64,000 nt of DNA from Dipylidium caninum (lineage: Eukaryota > Platyhelminthes > Cestoda > Cyclophyllidea > Dipylidiidae), in NCBI GenBank assembly GCA_017562135.1, contig QEYB01000911.1:310001-374000 (forward strand), in the 5' to 3' direction. The position numbers were made by a program, and so were the translations under genes. Each line of letters starts with the position of its first letter. Position 1 is the stretch's first letter. The notes below the pieces were generated by a model, which made no database searches, had not been told where the DNA came from, and saw only the letters and a program-made list of their open reading frames with translations. Of the stretch, positions 37,001-53,190 are shown one piece after another.

Positions 37001-40000
37001 GTAGGTTTCTCCTTTTGGGTCATGGCGTGTTAAACCCTCATTTGCGTTCATTCAAGGTGGTTGCTGCCGATTCAGCGATGTTTGATTGCCTAGCGGTGAA
37101 CAGCCTAGGCAGTGTCTCCTCGTCAGGAGAGTTGCGGGTGCTGGCTTTTGCGCCCACCTTTCAGAAGAATCCGATGGTAACGGTGCTCGGTATGGTGGGG
37201 CAAAGCGCTGTCATGACCTGCCAACCTGAGGCTGCTCCCGACCCGACCATCACCTGGTTCTTCCAGGGAACAATGCTCGTTCCCGTCCCCAGCACCATCG
37301 ATCCTAACACCAGCGAAACGGCGGTAAGATTTTCCCCACAGTACTAACATCTCAAAGCACGCAGTATATGAGACGAACAGTGTCTTTCAGTGTCCAACGA
37401 CCTATTGCACTCTGCCCAGTGGCAATCTCCTCGTGGCCAGGTTGACGCGGATGCAGGAGGGTCAATACGCGTGTCAGGCGGAGAATCAGTTCGGTCTGGC
37501 CAGAACTGAGGCACACCTCACAGTTGTGGACCCACTAGAAATCACCCTGCGGCCCCAGAACACCATCGTGGATGTCAACTCGACGGTCATTGTGCCATGC
37601 AAAGCGACTGTCAGCCCATTCCTCGACGTCAACTACGCTTGGTTCTACGAGGTACACACGCGTCAGTCTTTCCACTCTCCTCGTTTCGAGGTGCACTTCA
37701 CGTGTCACTGTCTGTGCTTATTGAAACCACACGAAATTCTAAAGTTAGACGTCTTGAAAAGCTGTGGGAAAGGGTGAATGTGTAACGTTATCCACTTAAA
37801 ATGTTTACATCAAATTGGGGGAAAGTCGTGAGTTCTCTAAGTCTGCCATTAGTTGTCATGTCGAATCGGCTGGAGAGAGAATTTTTTTTATTTTTCATAT
37901 AAGTTATGGATTCATGTTCTTCCGACGTTAGCCCGTTTACTACGCCGCCCATCTCCAATGCAGGTGGGTCGGACGGAGGCGAAACAGGGTTTTTAGGGCA
38001 TTTGGTGAAATATTCTAAGCCTCGAGTCGTAAGGGAAGCCTCGGCTAAACTCGATCTGACAACCGACGGAGGTGGTGGCACAAACTTTGTGTTCAAACAA
38101 ACGAATGCGCTCCAACGCATGTGCAATGCGCGAAAGGGATGAGACTCCGCTTCAGGTAGGGAAGATGCGTGGGGTTTGAGTGCCTCCAACGCAAAATTTT
38201 TCCGCTTCAAGTGTGCCAATCCCGACAAAGCATTCATGCCGTGACTGTGGCACGCATCACTCACAACGGCGATGTCTTTTAATGCTGCTCGGAGAAGGAG
38301 TGGTCGGTGCTTGAAGGGGACACAGAATAGGCGCCTACCTGAGGAGGGCGCGAGCATATTACCGTAGAAATGGTGGTCTGGAACCTACTCCGAATGAGGT
38401 GATAATAGTCGATACGAGTGAAGATTTCTTCCTCAAAACACGTGGTCGGTAAGTGTTAAACGAAGCAATTTGAGGCTGGTCTTAAAAATCCACGAACTTC
38501 GCCCTCATGGCGGGGACTACCGACTCACCGGATTCCAACATTTCTGCCTGTCAAAGGATGTGGAAATTAAATTCGACCGGTTGGATGTGGACGCGCGGCG
38601 CTACGAGACGACACAATTCCTGCGCCCCTACGACCGCAATTTCGGATTTCTGCATATAGTGAACATCCAACTCTACGATGCTGGTCGCTACACCTGCGAG
38701 GCTCAGACACCGCTCTCGAGGAGCCTTGCAACCTCCTACATCCTCGTCGCCGGGCCTCCAGGTCCTTGTGCAGGTGAGTGGAACCAAGGTGCTCTCGATA
38801 GTTTAATCACGTGCCAAACAGAGAGAAGACCAGGTCTTTCCAGACAAGATGCCTACCTCTTGGCCATCGCCGTGCTCAACAAACCTCTTGAACAAACAGA
38901 ATTGCAAATGCCCATGGGAACGACGCTGTTTGATCGACATGACCCTTCTCCATGTCCGTAAAATCCCCAAAAATCTGTCCAGCTAGTGCTATTATTCCCT
39001 AATGGAACAAATAATTTCGTAGCGCGCTTCTCCACTGCCCTTTCATCTTGTCCGTAACGAGTTATCATGCTGAAGTCGGCGTTGGTACAGCACCAATTTG
39101 ACTACAGGCCCACAACCCGACCTCTCTGTGTCGGATCTACAACCGATCAAAGGCTTAGAAAGTTACAGGACTTCATTTTGGTGGATAAGGGACCCGGGTC
39201 GGCTATGACCACCGAATGTAGGAAAGTTTATCCACCACATTTCTACCTCGTGGGAGAGCGGCCGTTCCAGGCGGTGTATTTCGTCTGTCCCTTCGCCATT
39301 GTAGGCGTGGAGGCAGCGCCGGTGCCCGACAGTGAATTGGTGGTTGTTAACTGGACTCGTGGAGCGGACCACTTTCATCCCATCCAGTACTACATAATCG
39401 AGGCGAAAGTGGCCGACGGACCTTGGTCAATTGTGGTTCCACGGCTCAACGAATCTGTCGACATCAACATCGGTAAGCTGACCTTAACGCTTTCGGAAAC
39501 GGTTTTGGGCTTTTGTGTCCTCTCCAGGAATCAGGGGTCTTTGTTTCGTCCTTCTCTCGGGCAACCCCTTTCGCAATGACAACGTAAACGTGTGGGAAAC
39601 ACTCCATTAGGCTAGAAACTATTAAACGAGCGTTTCTAGTCTGTGTCCAACTGCGACTGAGAGAGGTAAATTGTCACTCAAACTCGACATTTTTATCTAT
39701 CAAATTTAAAGGCATTCTTCTTACTCTTTTCGTATAATTTACCCATGTTTGTCGCCCACTTTAATTTTTTGCCGAAAACGGTTGGAGACAAAACGCGATT
39801 TAAATCGACTTTTCTCGTACGAGTTCAAATAGCATCATAACGCAGCTCAACAAGCCTTCGAGAAGCATTAATGAGGCATTTGGAGATGAATCTACTAATG
39901 GAAAAATGCTCAATGTTGGTAACTGAGACAACATCCTTAAGTAAAGGTTCAACAAGAAAAATCATGATTATCTTATGATGGAATGCCCAGGGAGTAGTGG

Positions 40001-43000
40001 CCCATTGTTCCTTCCAATAGTGCATAAAAGCGGCAGTGTCGTATTAATGTAAACTTGATGTCATGTATGAGAAACTTATGAGTAAAAAATACCCGGCAGT
40101 GTGACTCAATTTTCGCGGCGCGACATTACCGCATGGCAACGCAGGACAACAACAAATTAAGGCACCAATTACTGTTGACGAATTAACTTCTTTGAAATAT
40201 GAAATTTTACCACATCACTCATATTCAGGCGAAATTCCTCAGACTGATTATTACCATTTTCGCAAGTATGAATTACTTTGAAGCAAAACTGTTGCAAAAA
40301 CTACATTATAAGAATCTTGATTGGCTTATTATTTCTAAAAACAAAGATTCTCTCAAAATGACAAGTGGCTTTCTCAATCATTAGCAGTAACTCTCAGATG
40401 CTTGTTGCAATCATTTTGCTCGAATATCTGGAATTATATGAAAAATTGTCCCATTGTTTTCAACGTACACTCAACGTCCGTTTCATAAACTCCAAAATAA
40501 TGAAAACTTCTATTGAAGGTAAATAGCAGTCTTCACAACTAACGCGGAAGAGGCGGTATCGTTGAGATTGCCCGTGCCATAGGTGGCGCACAAGACTTGG
40601 TAAATTCCATTGCGCCCTTGATTCAGTACCATGGAAATTCACTGTGAGCCAAAGCCTCGGCTGGCTGCGCAAGGGCGCTAAGGATGATCCCTTTGGCTGT
40701 TAAATGACACTCTAAGTAGCTGCGCTTCGGTACTCCATGTCACGTGTCTGTCATCCAGAAGTTGAGCTGGGAGACTTAGAGCTGTGTCTTCTACACCGGA
40801 TCGCATCGAAGTGGGGTGCATGACGCGAGACTTTACCGAGGCTTCGGAAATCCACCACTTCATGCATTTCTAGCTAAATCAAGCGCCACTCGATATAACG
40901 TGAACTCGTTCTTAGCGGCGACATACTCTGGCATACATAGACGTACAATCCGCCGCGTCAGCATTAGGTGATTTTGGTCATAAGTCAGCGCGGAGCGCTC
41001 TCAATCGAGGTGGGACGAAGTCTGCTGAGGAGCAACCACTGATGTATACCAAAGCAGGACATACTTTTACGCCTTAAAGGTCAGAATGCACATCGGAAGA
41101 CAACAACGATCGGGAACCTTTATTCCAACATACCCTACCAACTTCGCGTTCGGGCGGTGAATGCGAAGGGTGTCGGTGAGGCTTCAAGACCGTCTCGGTC
41201 CATCGTGACGCTACCGAAAGCGCCCACTAAGATGGTTCAAAACGTGACTGGTGGTGGCGGAAAAGAGGTGAGTTAATTGTGTTCCACTTCTTCACTTAAG
41301 CGGTCCGTGATCTTGAAGGCTTTGGGGAATGAAAGAATCATTTCAGGTAGAGGTGGAAGAGCGCCGATAGAGTTTGCGTGTAGAAGACTTACTTTTTCAT
41401 CTGTGAGTAAAGACTCGCCAAAACTGGTGCAGGCCGAGATCGTATATATATCGCTACCATAAATCTTCTTCGACTCACATCCGGCCTTCTCGAGATGCCA
41501 TCCATTCAGATTACTGCGAAATACTGACTAACGAGCGGTCGGAGAGGTTTCCTGATTCTAGTAATTCTTGGCATATGAGATCGACCAAAATACCCTTGAT
41601 CGTTTCGTTTTGTCATAACATCCCGGCGTTAGTGAAACTGTCTGGCTGGAGATTGCCTCACCTTAGAAGAGCAATACGATCGCTCTTCACATCGTGCCCT
41701 TTCAAGCCGATCCTCGTTCTCGCCTCACTGGCTAATGAAAGGACACAAAAATGCGCTTATCAGTCCTTTGTACCCAGCCTTTTGCTAGACACCTAGTCAA
41801 GAAGGCCCTAATTGTTACCTACCAATCAATTCGCCGGCGTTTTTTGGTTTGGTTTGGTCCTTTGGATTCGCCGCCCCGTATCTCGCCGAGCATAGTGATA
41901 GGAGGGAAGAGGGGCCCAAGGCAAAGGCGCCATTAATTAAAATGGGATCTCGAGTGTTAATCTCCTAATGGTAGGGTGAAAAGTTGAACTTGAGGGGATT
42001 CATACCTCTTCGAAATGGTGCGCTCTATTCTCGAGCCTACCTGTAACATCAGCGGCGATTCACTCCACATCCTACCGCCCTGCCTGTAGGGCACACTGGT
42101 GGTGAAGTGGGAACCGCTACCATACGTGGAGCACAACGGCGAGGGATTTCACTATCTCTTGCGATGGCGAGCATGGGAGGACAAGGAGTACACCACGGTC
42201 CGCGTGTACGAGCCCTCTCCGGTCCCCAACACCACATGGGTGGAGTACACCGTCAGTCTGCCCCTTCTTCGCTATTACAAGCCCTACGAGGTCACCATCC
42301 AGGCCGTCAACAATCAGGTAAGGCTGCCGAGTAACTGCTCTCCCCTACCCTCCGAGCATCTCGCGTGAATACCAGCTGTGTTGTGCAGTGTATGGCATTA
42401 ACATAAATGGACGGCAGCTTAAGACTCAAAGCCTGCGCAAGGACTGTGCGTACTTTTTACCTTCGCCCTTAAACCTAACAAGACGCAGCCGTCGGACATA
42501 TTCCCCGAGAAGACCGGCTTCATCTGCCTTTCGAGAGGACTCGAGCCAAAAAACTTGTTTTTAATCTTTCACCGGCGCGAAAGAGAATCCTCTAGTGTCG
42601 GCGTACTATTATCCGCATATTATCCAACCAGTGTAACATAGTTTCCGGTTTATTTCGCCTCAGCTACACACAAGTAAGATTAGAAGTTCCCCCAAGTAGT
42701 CATTTTGTCAAGTAACAGGGGGACTTTGTGGAAAAGAGCCGCTGAGAGAGCATTCGATTAAATCTACGTCATCGGTAGCCACAACTCATTCGTGGTGAAG
42801 TAAAATTGAACAGCCTGAAGTAATTCAAATAGTTTTGTGAGGGTCGACATGTGGCCACATTGCTCATCATGTTTCCTCGGAAATGTTTGAAAAATGCGTT
42901 TGCGCACACGCATTTGCACTTGACAAATAAGTCTACCGTTGCACCTCCTTCGATTTTAACGCCGCCATTCCAACTGCTGACTGCTTCGGTTGATGGCAGG

Positions 43001-44325
43001 GCGCAGGACCAACAACCGATCCTGTGGTGATCATGTCAGCCGCTCGCCTTCCGGTCACCGCGCCGCGGAACCAGCAAGCAAACCAATACAACGCCAGTTC
43101 CCTCTTCATCACTTGGGATCCTCCCTTGTTGAGTGGCGAGGAGGGCCCTCTGCTCGGCTACCGCATCATCTACTGGCGTCGCAACCTCGAGTGCCTAGGC
43201 ATTGAGTCCGACTTTGAGCGGTTCGCACAAGGTCAACGACGCACCCTCTATGGTGCCGATTTGACCTCCGGGTACATCATCGGCTTGGATCAAGACATCT
43301 ACTACTGCGTTGCAGTTCAGGTCAGCAATGACTTCGCCAACTCTGTCACACCCCTAGCAGATTTGACACTTGAATTGGTCCATTGGCTTAGGCTTTCAAC
43401 ACAGCAGGTGACGGTCCGCCCTCCGGCTTTGCCGAACAGACAACCTATAAGCTCTGGCCGCAGAATTTCCCCACGATGGTTCAACTCAACAGCACGCAAT
43501 ACCCGCGAACGGTGCGGGTGAGTTGGGTCGGGGTGCAGACCACGCTGAATGAGGAGGCAGTACTGGGCTACCGCATCCGCTACTGGTTAGCGGGTGCCAA
43601 CTACAAGGAGGCGCACGTGGACGTGGATGTGAGGCTGCGCACGTACGGCTACGTACAGAACTTGGAGATCAACAAACGGTACAACCTCCGAGTGTACGCA
43701 TACAGTCGTGGGGGTGTGGGAAAAATGTCCTCCCCGATTGTTCAGTTTCAGATGATCCCCAAGGACCAGTGCGTGCCCGGAGCATCGTGGGGTGGGTCCA
43801 CTTCCCTCTGCTCTTGTTAATTTAAATAGTGGCATCCATTTCCGTGGCGGTCACTTGGCACGTGGGTGGATGGAAATACAAGTAAAGTGTTAAAAGAAAA
43901 TTACGTTCACATCAAAAAATCATTGTTGCAGGAAATTGAAATATCTTGATAAGCCAACGACGAAAATCCTCCATCCTAATGACTAATTGAGTATACTGAG
44001 ATTCTACATTCTACAAGAATTAGTATGGGCAAATAGTGACATTCCTGTGGGAGACCAACTAAAAGGCCCAGCTGTTGAATTTCCGTCGTCGATTAAAATT
44101 GAAGGTAGCCTAATCGAAATGCTGTTAAAGATCCCGCACCGACGTGAGCTGTTAGGATACTCAAAGCCTACGAGTTTCCTAACATTAGAGTGGTTCTGTG
44201 AATGCAACCAGGACATTTACATTTCAGAGGGGCCGGACATCCACTACAACCTTATCTGCTCATCCCGCAAACTTCAATTCTCCTTATGGGCAACTCTACC
44301 GATCCTTTTTCTCTACCTGGGCTGA
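34029..44325 (+). CDS. CNTN: Contactin: lectin-like domain, six Ig and four FN3 domains
   Basis: Seventeen exons join in frame to 1,364 residues: 34029-34128, 34162-34256, 34381-34775, 34838-35235, 35330-35454, 35518-35763, 35838-35939, 36725-37000, 37057-37323, 37391-37651, 38557-38773, 39305-39472, 41080-41267, 42090-42317, 43000-43320, 43392-43791, 44018-44325. The start gives a signal peptide (MTLFYLISLCIFHTNA). A C-type lectin-like domain follows (CPTGWDGFNMNCY to YVCQAP), then GPCFVRQPEDAWF leads into Ig1. Ig cysteine/tryptophan pairs repeat six times (for example CFANGNPAPSYRWY to YYQCEA; CEAEGIPEPTQYWY to FDCLAV). Four FN3 domains follow (for example ELVVVNWTRG, TLVVKWEPL, LFITWDPP, VRVSWVGV). 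The protein ends in a short hydrophobic tail, LWATLPILFLYLG, suggesting a GPI anchor. Layout and length match insect Contactin, a septate-junction and neural adhesion protein. The final exon is the least certain. Confidence 0.9.
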
Positions 44326-45098
44326 TCATTCCGCATCTGTCTTCACTTTGGGAGTCCTACAGCATGTATTCCCATGTATTATGCCGTTTTCAGTTAAGAT
44401 GCGTCAATATTTACACTCACCGTCGCATTGTTAAGTTAGTCATCAGCCGAATAATTTAGATAGTGGTAATTTTAAAGCCACCATATTCGGGATAATCAGC
44501 AGAATATATAATTCTCACCAACAAAAGTACCACATAAAAGCGCTTACCATGCGGCTTGCAAATAACACAATGCGACTTTCAACTTTACGATCCATATTGA
44601 GGTGCTGTCACTTGAACAAACTAAAGACCACAAAACTAATAGCAAAATTCGCTCCCCTAGTGAGCCTCAGAGACGCATTCTAAAAGGTTTTTAAGAATTC
44701 AATAAAGAAAACTAATTTTCAAAACAACAATTCTGAACTTATTTCGATACTAATAGATGAGTACCGATAGGCAGAAACAATTTGAATTGGTGGAGCGCCA
44801 GGCCTACTTCACAGCGAGAACACCGTAGTGTATGAGAAGATTAATCTTTTCTTTCACATCTGCAGGGGCCCGTCTTGCCAAACTGGTGTTAAAAAAGAAA
44901 AAAATTAAGGGATTGAACATCTCATAAGGTTTTATACATTTACTGCCTTCACATACCGACTTATTAAAAAAACAGACTAACCCCAACACGTTTCAAAGTG
45001 GTCAACATCAGTCAGAAAAATAAAATGAACCCAAAAAATTGGCCGATGAGGTAAATATAAGTGAATATGTTGGAACGGTGACACTTTGATCTCGAGAC
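44326..45098. other. Convergent 3' region between contactin and the STI1-like gene
   Basis: AT-rich sequence with no supported ORF, which should hold both 3' UTRs. A 61-codon minus-strand ORF at 44804-44989 looks like chance. Confidence 0.55.
44701..44706 (+). promoter_or_regulatory. Candidate poly(A) signal for contactin
   Basis: AATAAA lies 376 bases after the contactin stop codon on the same strand. It is canonical, but no transcript end is known. Confidence 0.45.
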
Positions 45099-46480
45099 TT
45101 ACGATTGCCCTTTTTCCGGATTAGAGCGAAGGGTCTCTATTATTGTGCGAACTTGTTTATCCTGAAGAGCACACCTCACTTTGTCGTTCGCCAATACATT
45201 GTCCACCTTGGCTTGAAGTTCCTTCTCTTCAGCGGTTACAATCTCCTCGATCAAGGGTTTCTTCGGCTGTTCTGACGATTTCAACTCTTCCTTATTTTCC
45301 TGCTGGATTGCTATTTCTTCAAAATGTCTGCCTGATAACAAAGCGAACACTAATAGGTTATCATATGAGTAAATCCAACACAGATTAGTCAGTTAAAAAA
45401 AAGAAGGCACAAAGAGCAGAGAGTTAAGTATTTGGGAGTAAGTATCTAAAACAAGTAGATTATACCATGGTTCAAAACTCTATATGACAACACAAGGCTT
45501 CAATGTAGAATGAGTTAAAAAGTAAAGTAACAATAACTTTAGTTAGCATAAGGCCACCGACTACCCAGATGGTATGTGCTTTTCCCAGACCATTAGTAAA
45601 AAGACTATTTCTGACCAGGCTGTAATACAAAAAGGCGCAATAAGCAATCGAGGCGATATGGAAATACCTAATATCCCTGCGATCTGTCTAATGACGGTGG
45701 TATCTTCATCGACATCCGGCTGATTAAAAAGTTTGGCCGGGTCTTTTTGAATTTCATTCAGAAGGAACATTTTCTGTGGGTTCTGCAACCACGTACTAAT
45801 TTTGGGATTTGATTGGATTTTCACCAGTAAATCGTCCGTGATCCAATCTAACAGTCATTAAGTGTGCTTAAAATGAACAATCGAATCAAAAGGATTCGTT
45901 CGAATACGATAAAGTAATAGTCACGAGGCGACACTGTTAGTGATAACAGAGTATTTACAAGAACTTTGAATATTAAACAAAAAATCTTCAAATCTAAGAT
46001 ACGGGACAATTTTTCGTGCCTCCTAAAAATAGTTAGTGACGGAGGCAGGTCTTTAAGCCTGGTACACGAAGTTAGGGATTGGGGATTTAACTAAGTGGAT
46101 TAAATATAAGTAGCACAGAGGAAACAAATGTCACTAATGTCAATTAACTTCATACTGTAAGATTACTGGGAGTATCATTTGCTCTTGAAGGGCTTGGCTT
46201 TCTACTGAATGATTTCGGGGTACTTGACAGTGACCCCAGCTTGTTAGGCCTCTTCAGGGCTTTCTTAAATGCGTTCAAAGTATCCTCATCTAACTGGAAA
46301 AATTAGGTAGACTGGGACAAACTGCATCTTCTGAACGCTCTGTGGAACCATGTTTACTGGTAGTTTTCGGTTTTTCGACACGGTGAAGAGGACTAGAGTT
46401 GTCTGAGTAATCTTCCAGCTCCGGTATCCCATCCTGGAGTCAAAGGTAACGCATAACCAAGAACGCATTACCTGTTCCAT
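45099..46480 (-). CDS. Unnamed protein with an STI1-like helical repeat
   Basis: Minus-strand exons that join in frame are 46472-46480 (ATG start), 46323-46433, 46156-46293, then 45668-45847 and 45099-45331 (stop). The first three give an acidic, polar N-terminus (PELEDYSD; DEDTLNAFKKALKR). The last two encode KIQSNPKISTWLQNPQK, then NEIQKDPAKLF, GRHFEEI and, near the end, IIETLRSNPEK. The NP-repeat pattern resembles STI1/Hop-type co-chaperone domains. Introns are 38 bp and only 29 bp near the start. The third and fourth exons do not join in frame directly, so one exon between 45848 and 46155 is unresolved. Alternatively the first part ends at the TGA just after 46156. I do not recognise the family name. 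A co-chaperone role is only a guess from the repeat. Confidence 0.6.
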
Positions 46481-46947
46481 CGTTGAAAATTGGCAAGGCC
46501 ATCGGGCAAGGCAAGTGGTTCGTTCAATATTAAGTCAGAAAGAATGATCTTTATGCATAAAAGCAAAAGTTAGCGAATGACTACAATAGCATATGCGTTT
46601 TTACAGGGCTGCGGTGGTAGCTTCAGCCAATTGTATGGATTTCTTTCCGCAAAAATTAAACCTAGAAATTTGGCGACGAATAATGTTAAGACTTTATTCA
46701 TTAGTTGAGTGGAAAAAATTTTGAGGAACTATATTGATGTTGTTACAAAACTAGACGCTCTAAGGAAATTGGTCTATACGCATATCTCTTCTGTAATGCG
46801 TGAGTAAAAGTCTTATATTTTATGCGCAACACATAATAATGCAAAATATAATACCTGTTTTTACGATTTTTACGCACAATAGTTTTATTTATTTGAACCA
46901 ATAACTATTTTAGCGTTTTGGTCCTTGAGCCCTCCGGTACCCTTATA
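46481..46947. promoter_or_regulatory. Head-to-head intergenic region, likely shared promoter
   Basis: 467 bp separate the ATG of the minus-strand STI1-like gene from the ATG of EFTUD2. No ORF is supported. An AG after a pyrimidine-rich stretch (CTATTTTAG, ending at 46913) lies 34 bases before the EFTUD2 start. It could be a 5'-UTR intron acceptor or a spliced-leader acceptor. Confidence 0.5.
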
Positions 46948-51182
<4,235 letters not shown>

Positions 51183-51396
51183 TTTACCGTTTTTATACAC
51201 AAATAACGCATATTTGAGAACTATGCTTTTAAATGACATTGGTAAAGGCAATTATATTGGTGGGTGTTAGCCTGCAGTTGTATGTATCCGCCCGTAGTCG
51301 GGTTCCCAGATGTAAAAACCGTGATGAGAGGAAGGTGCAAGACAGATGTGTCCGGCGCGAGCGCCCTTTCAGAGAGAATAATTCAGATGTGACCAC

Positions 51397-51402
51397 TTTA
51401 TT
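51397..51402 (-). promoter_or_regulatory. Poly(A) signal of RPS23
   Basis: AATAAA on the minus strand (TTTATT on the plus) lies about 20 bases after the RPS23 stop codon. This implies a very short 3' UTR, typical of ribosomal protein genes. Confidence 0.75.
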
Positions 51403-51421
51403 GGGGCTTCGTTTTATACAA

Positions 51422-51891
<470 letters not shown>

Positions 51892-53190
51892 TTGCGCAAC
51901 ACGAAGTACTTAAAAAAACAGCGGGGTGTCTGTTACACACACACAAACAAACACCACCATATCTGGAGCAACGCATTTTAACCCAAAAGTGCTGCCAAGG
52001 CACGTGTCGACTAATTTTCTAATTCTTATTAAATTTTGGACCATGCGTATGTTAGATTCGTTGGGCAGAGATTGTCTACAAGTGGGAAATAGAGTGCCTG
52101 GAAAGGCCCAACCCAATTCGGCGTTTTCGTAACAAAAAAAGGCAGTTATTAATACTTTGTTGAAATGTTCTTACTTGAGAACTCACTTTTATTTCACCAT
52201 CGTACGAATTTCTACAAAGATCACACAAATCCTAAAAGAATAATTTGTTCCGATATGACAGAAGACGTAAGTGTGGTTGACTAAATGTTTCACATCAGGT
52301 AAGGGATTTTGAACCTAGTAAGAGCTTTGAAAAGCTCTCCTCTTGGAGCCAAACACTTTCACTGAAAGATCTGTATTTTTCCCCGTCGCGCACGAGCCTT
52401 TAACGATGAAATTGCAAAAAGTAAATGACAGAGATTTGAATAAGGTGCCCTTTTAGGTAGTCTTTCGTGTTGTGGCTCCACTGGCTGCGATACGAAATCA
52501 AGTAAATGTATATTATTCAAAACGGCTGGTTGAAGCCCAAAAATTTATGTCGGCAATGCTCCACACTTGCGGCCAAAATATTAATTCAGCGGTTTCACTG
52601 GGGTATTCGTGGGCTCTTTCAGAGAGTATAGGTCACAGTTGAAGTTGTAGCTTGATGTGTCTTCTTGATATCCCGAACATTAAAGCGTGTTCTTAATTAG
52701 ATTCCATTATCTTCTTAATTATTTAGAAACTGGCAGATTTGTAAGCGCTTAATTTGCGTGTGTAAGGCTCATAACAAGCGCTTTTACCAAAATAACTTTA
52801 AAATGCCTCAGAAAATATCTTGTAACTTTACCATTGTGCGTAGCGTTGTTTTGTGGGTTGAAATTTGCTTTGTAACAGTCTCAGAAACGTCTCTATTTTG
52901 CCATAGTAACATTTTGATCACTACAGATCATTGGCAAGTATTCCTCCTCATTTGCATTGGTTGAAATACTCATTAGTAAAGAAACAGTCTGCTTGCCCAT
53001 GATGCTTAAATCGTATCTTAAGCATTTTTATACGTGTACCGCTTGGCAGACGAAGTACGATGACACAATGCTAATTTCAATGGTAACCTATTTTATTTCT
53101 TAAATATGACGGTAGTATGTTTCTAACTAATTTTTAGCCACGAAGGGGTGAGGTGCTGAGTTGACCCGCTAACTTCGAACACTAGCGTTG
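51892..53190. other. Intergenic region between RPS23 and DNAAF2
   Basis: The two genes diverge from this 1.3-kb region, which should hold both promoters. No ORF or RNA gene could be supported. A CAAACA/ACACAC-rich stretch lies at 51934-51956. A polypyrimidine-AG site ends at 53137, 53 bases before the DNAAF2 start. Confidence 0.5.

Noticed and set aside
37788..38357. 189-codon minus-strand ORF inside contactin intron 10
   Set aside because: It contains no known domain and lies wholly within an intron. Kept only as a chance ORF, since no splice sites or start context support it.
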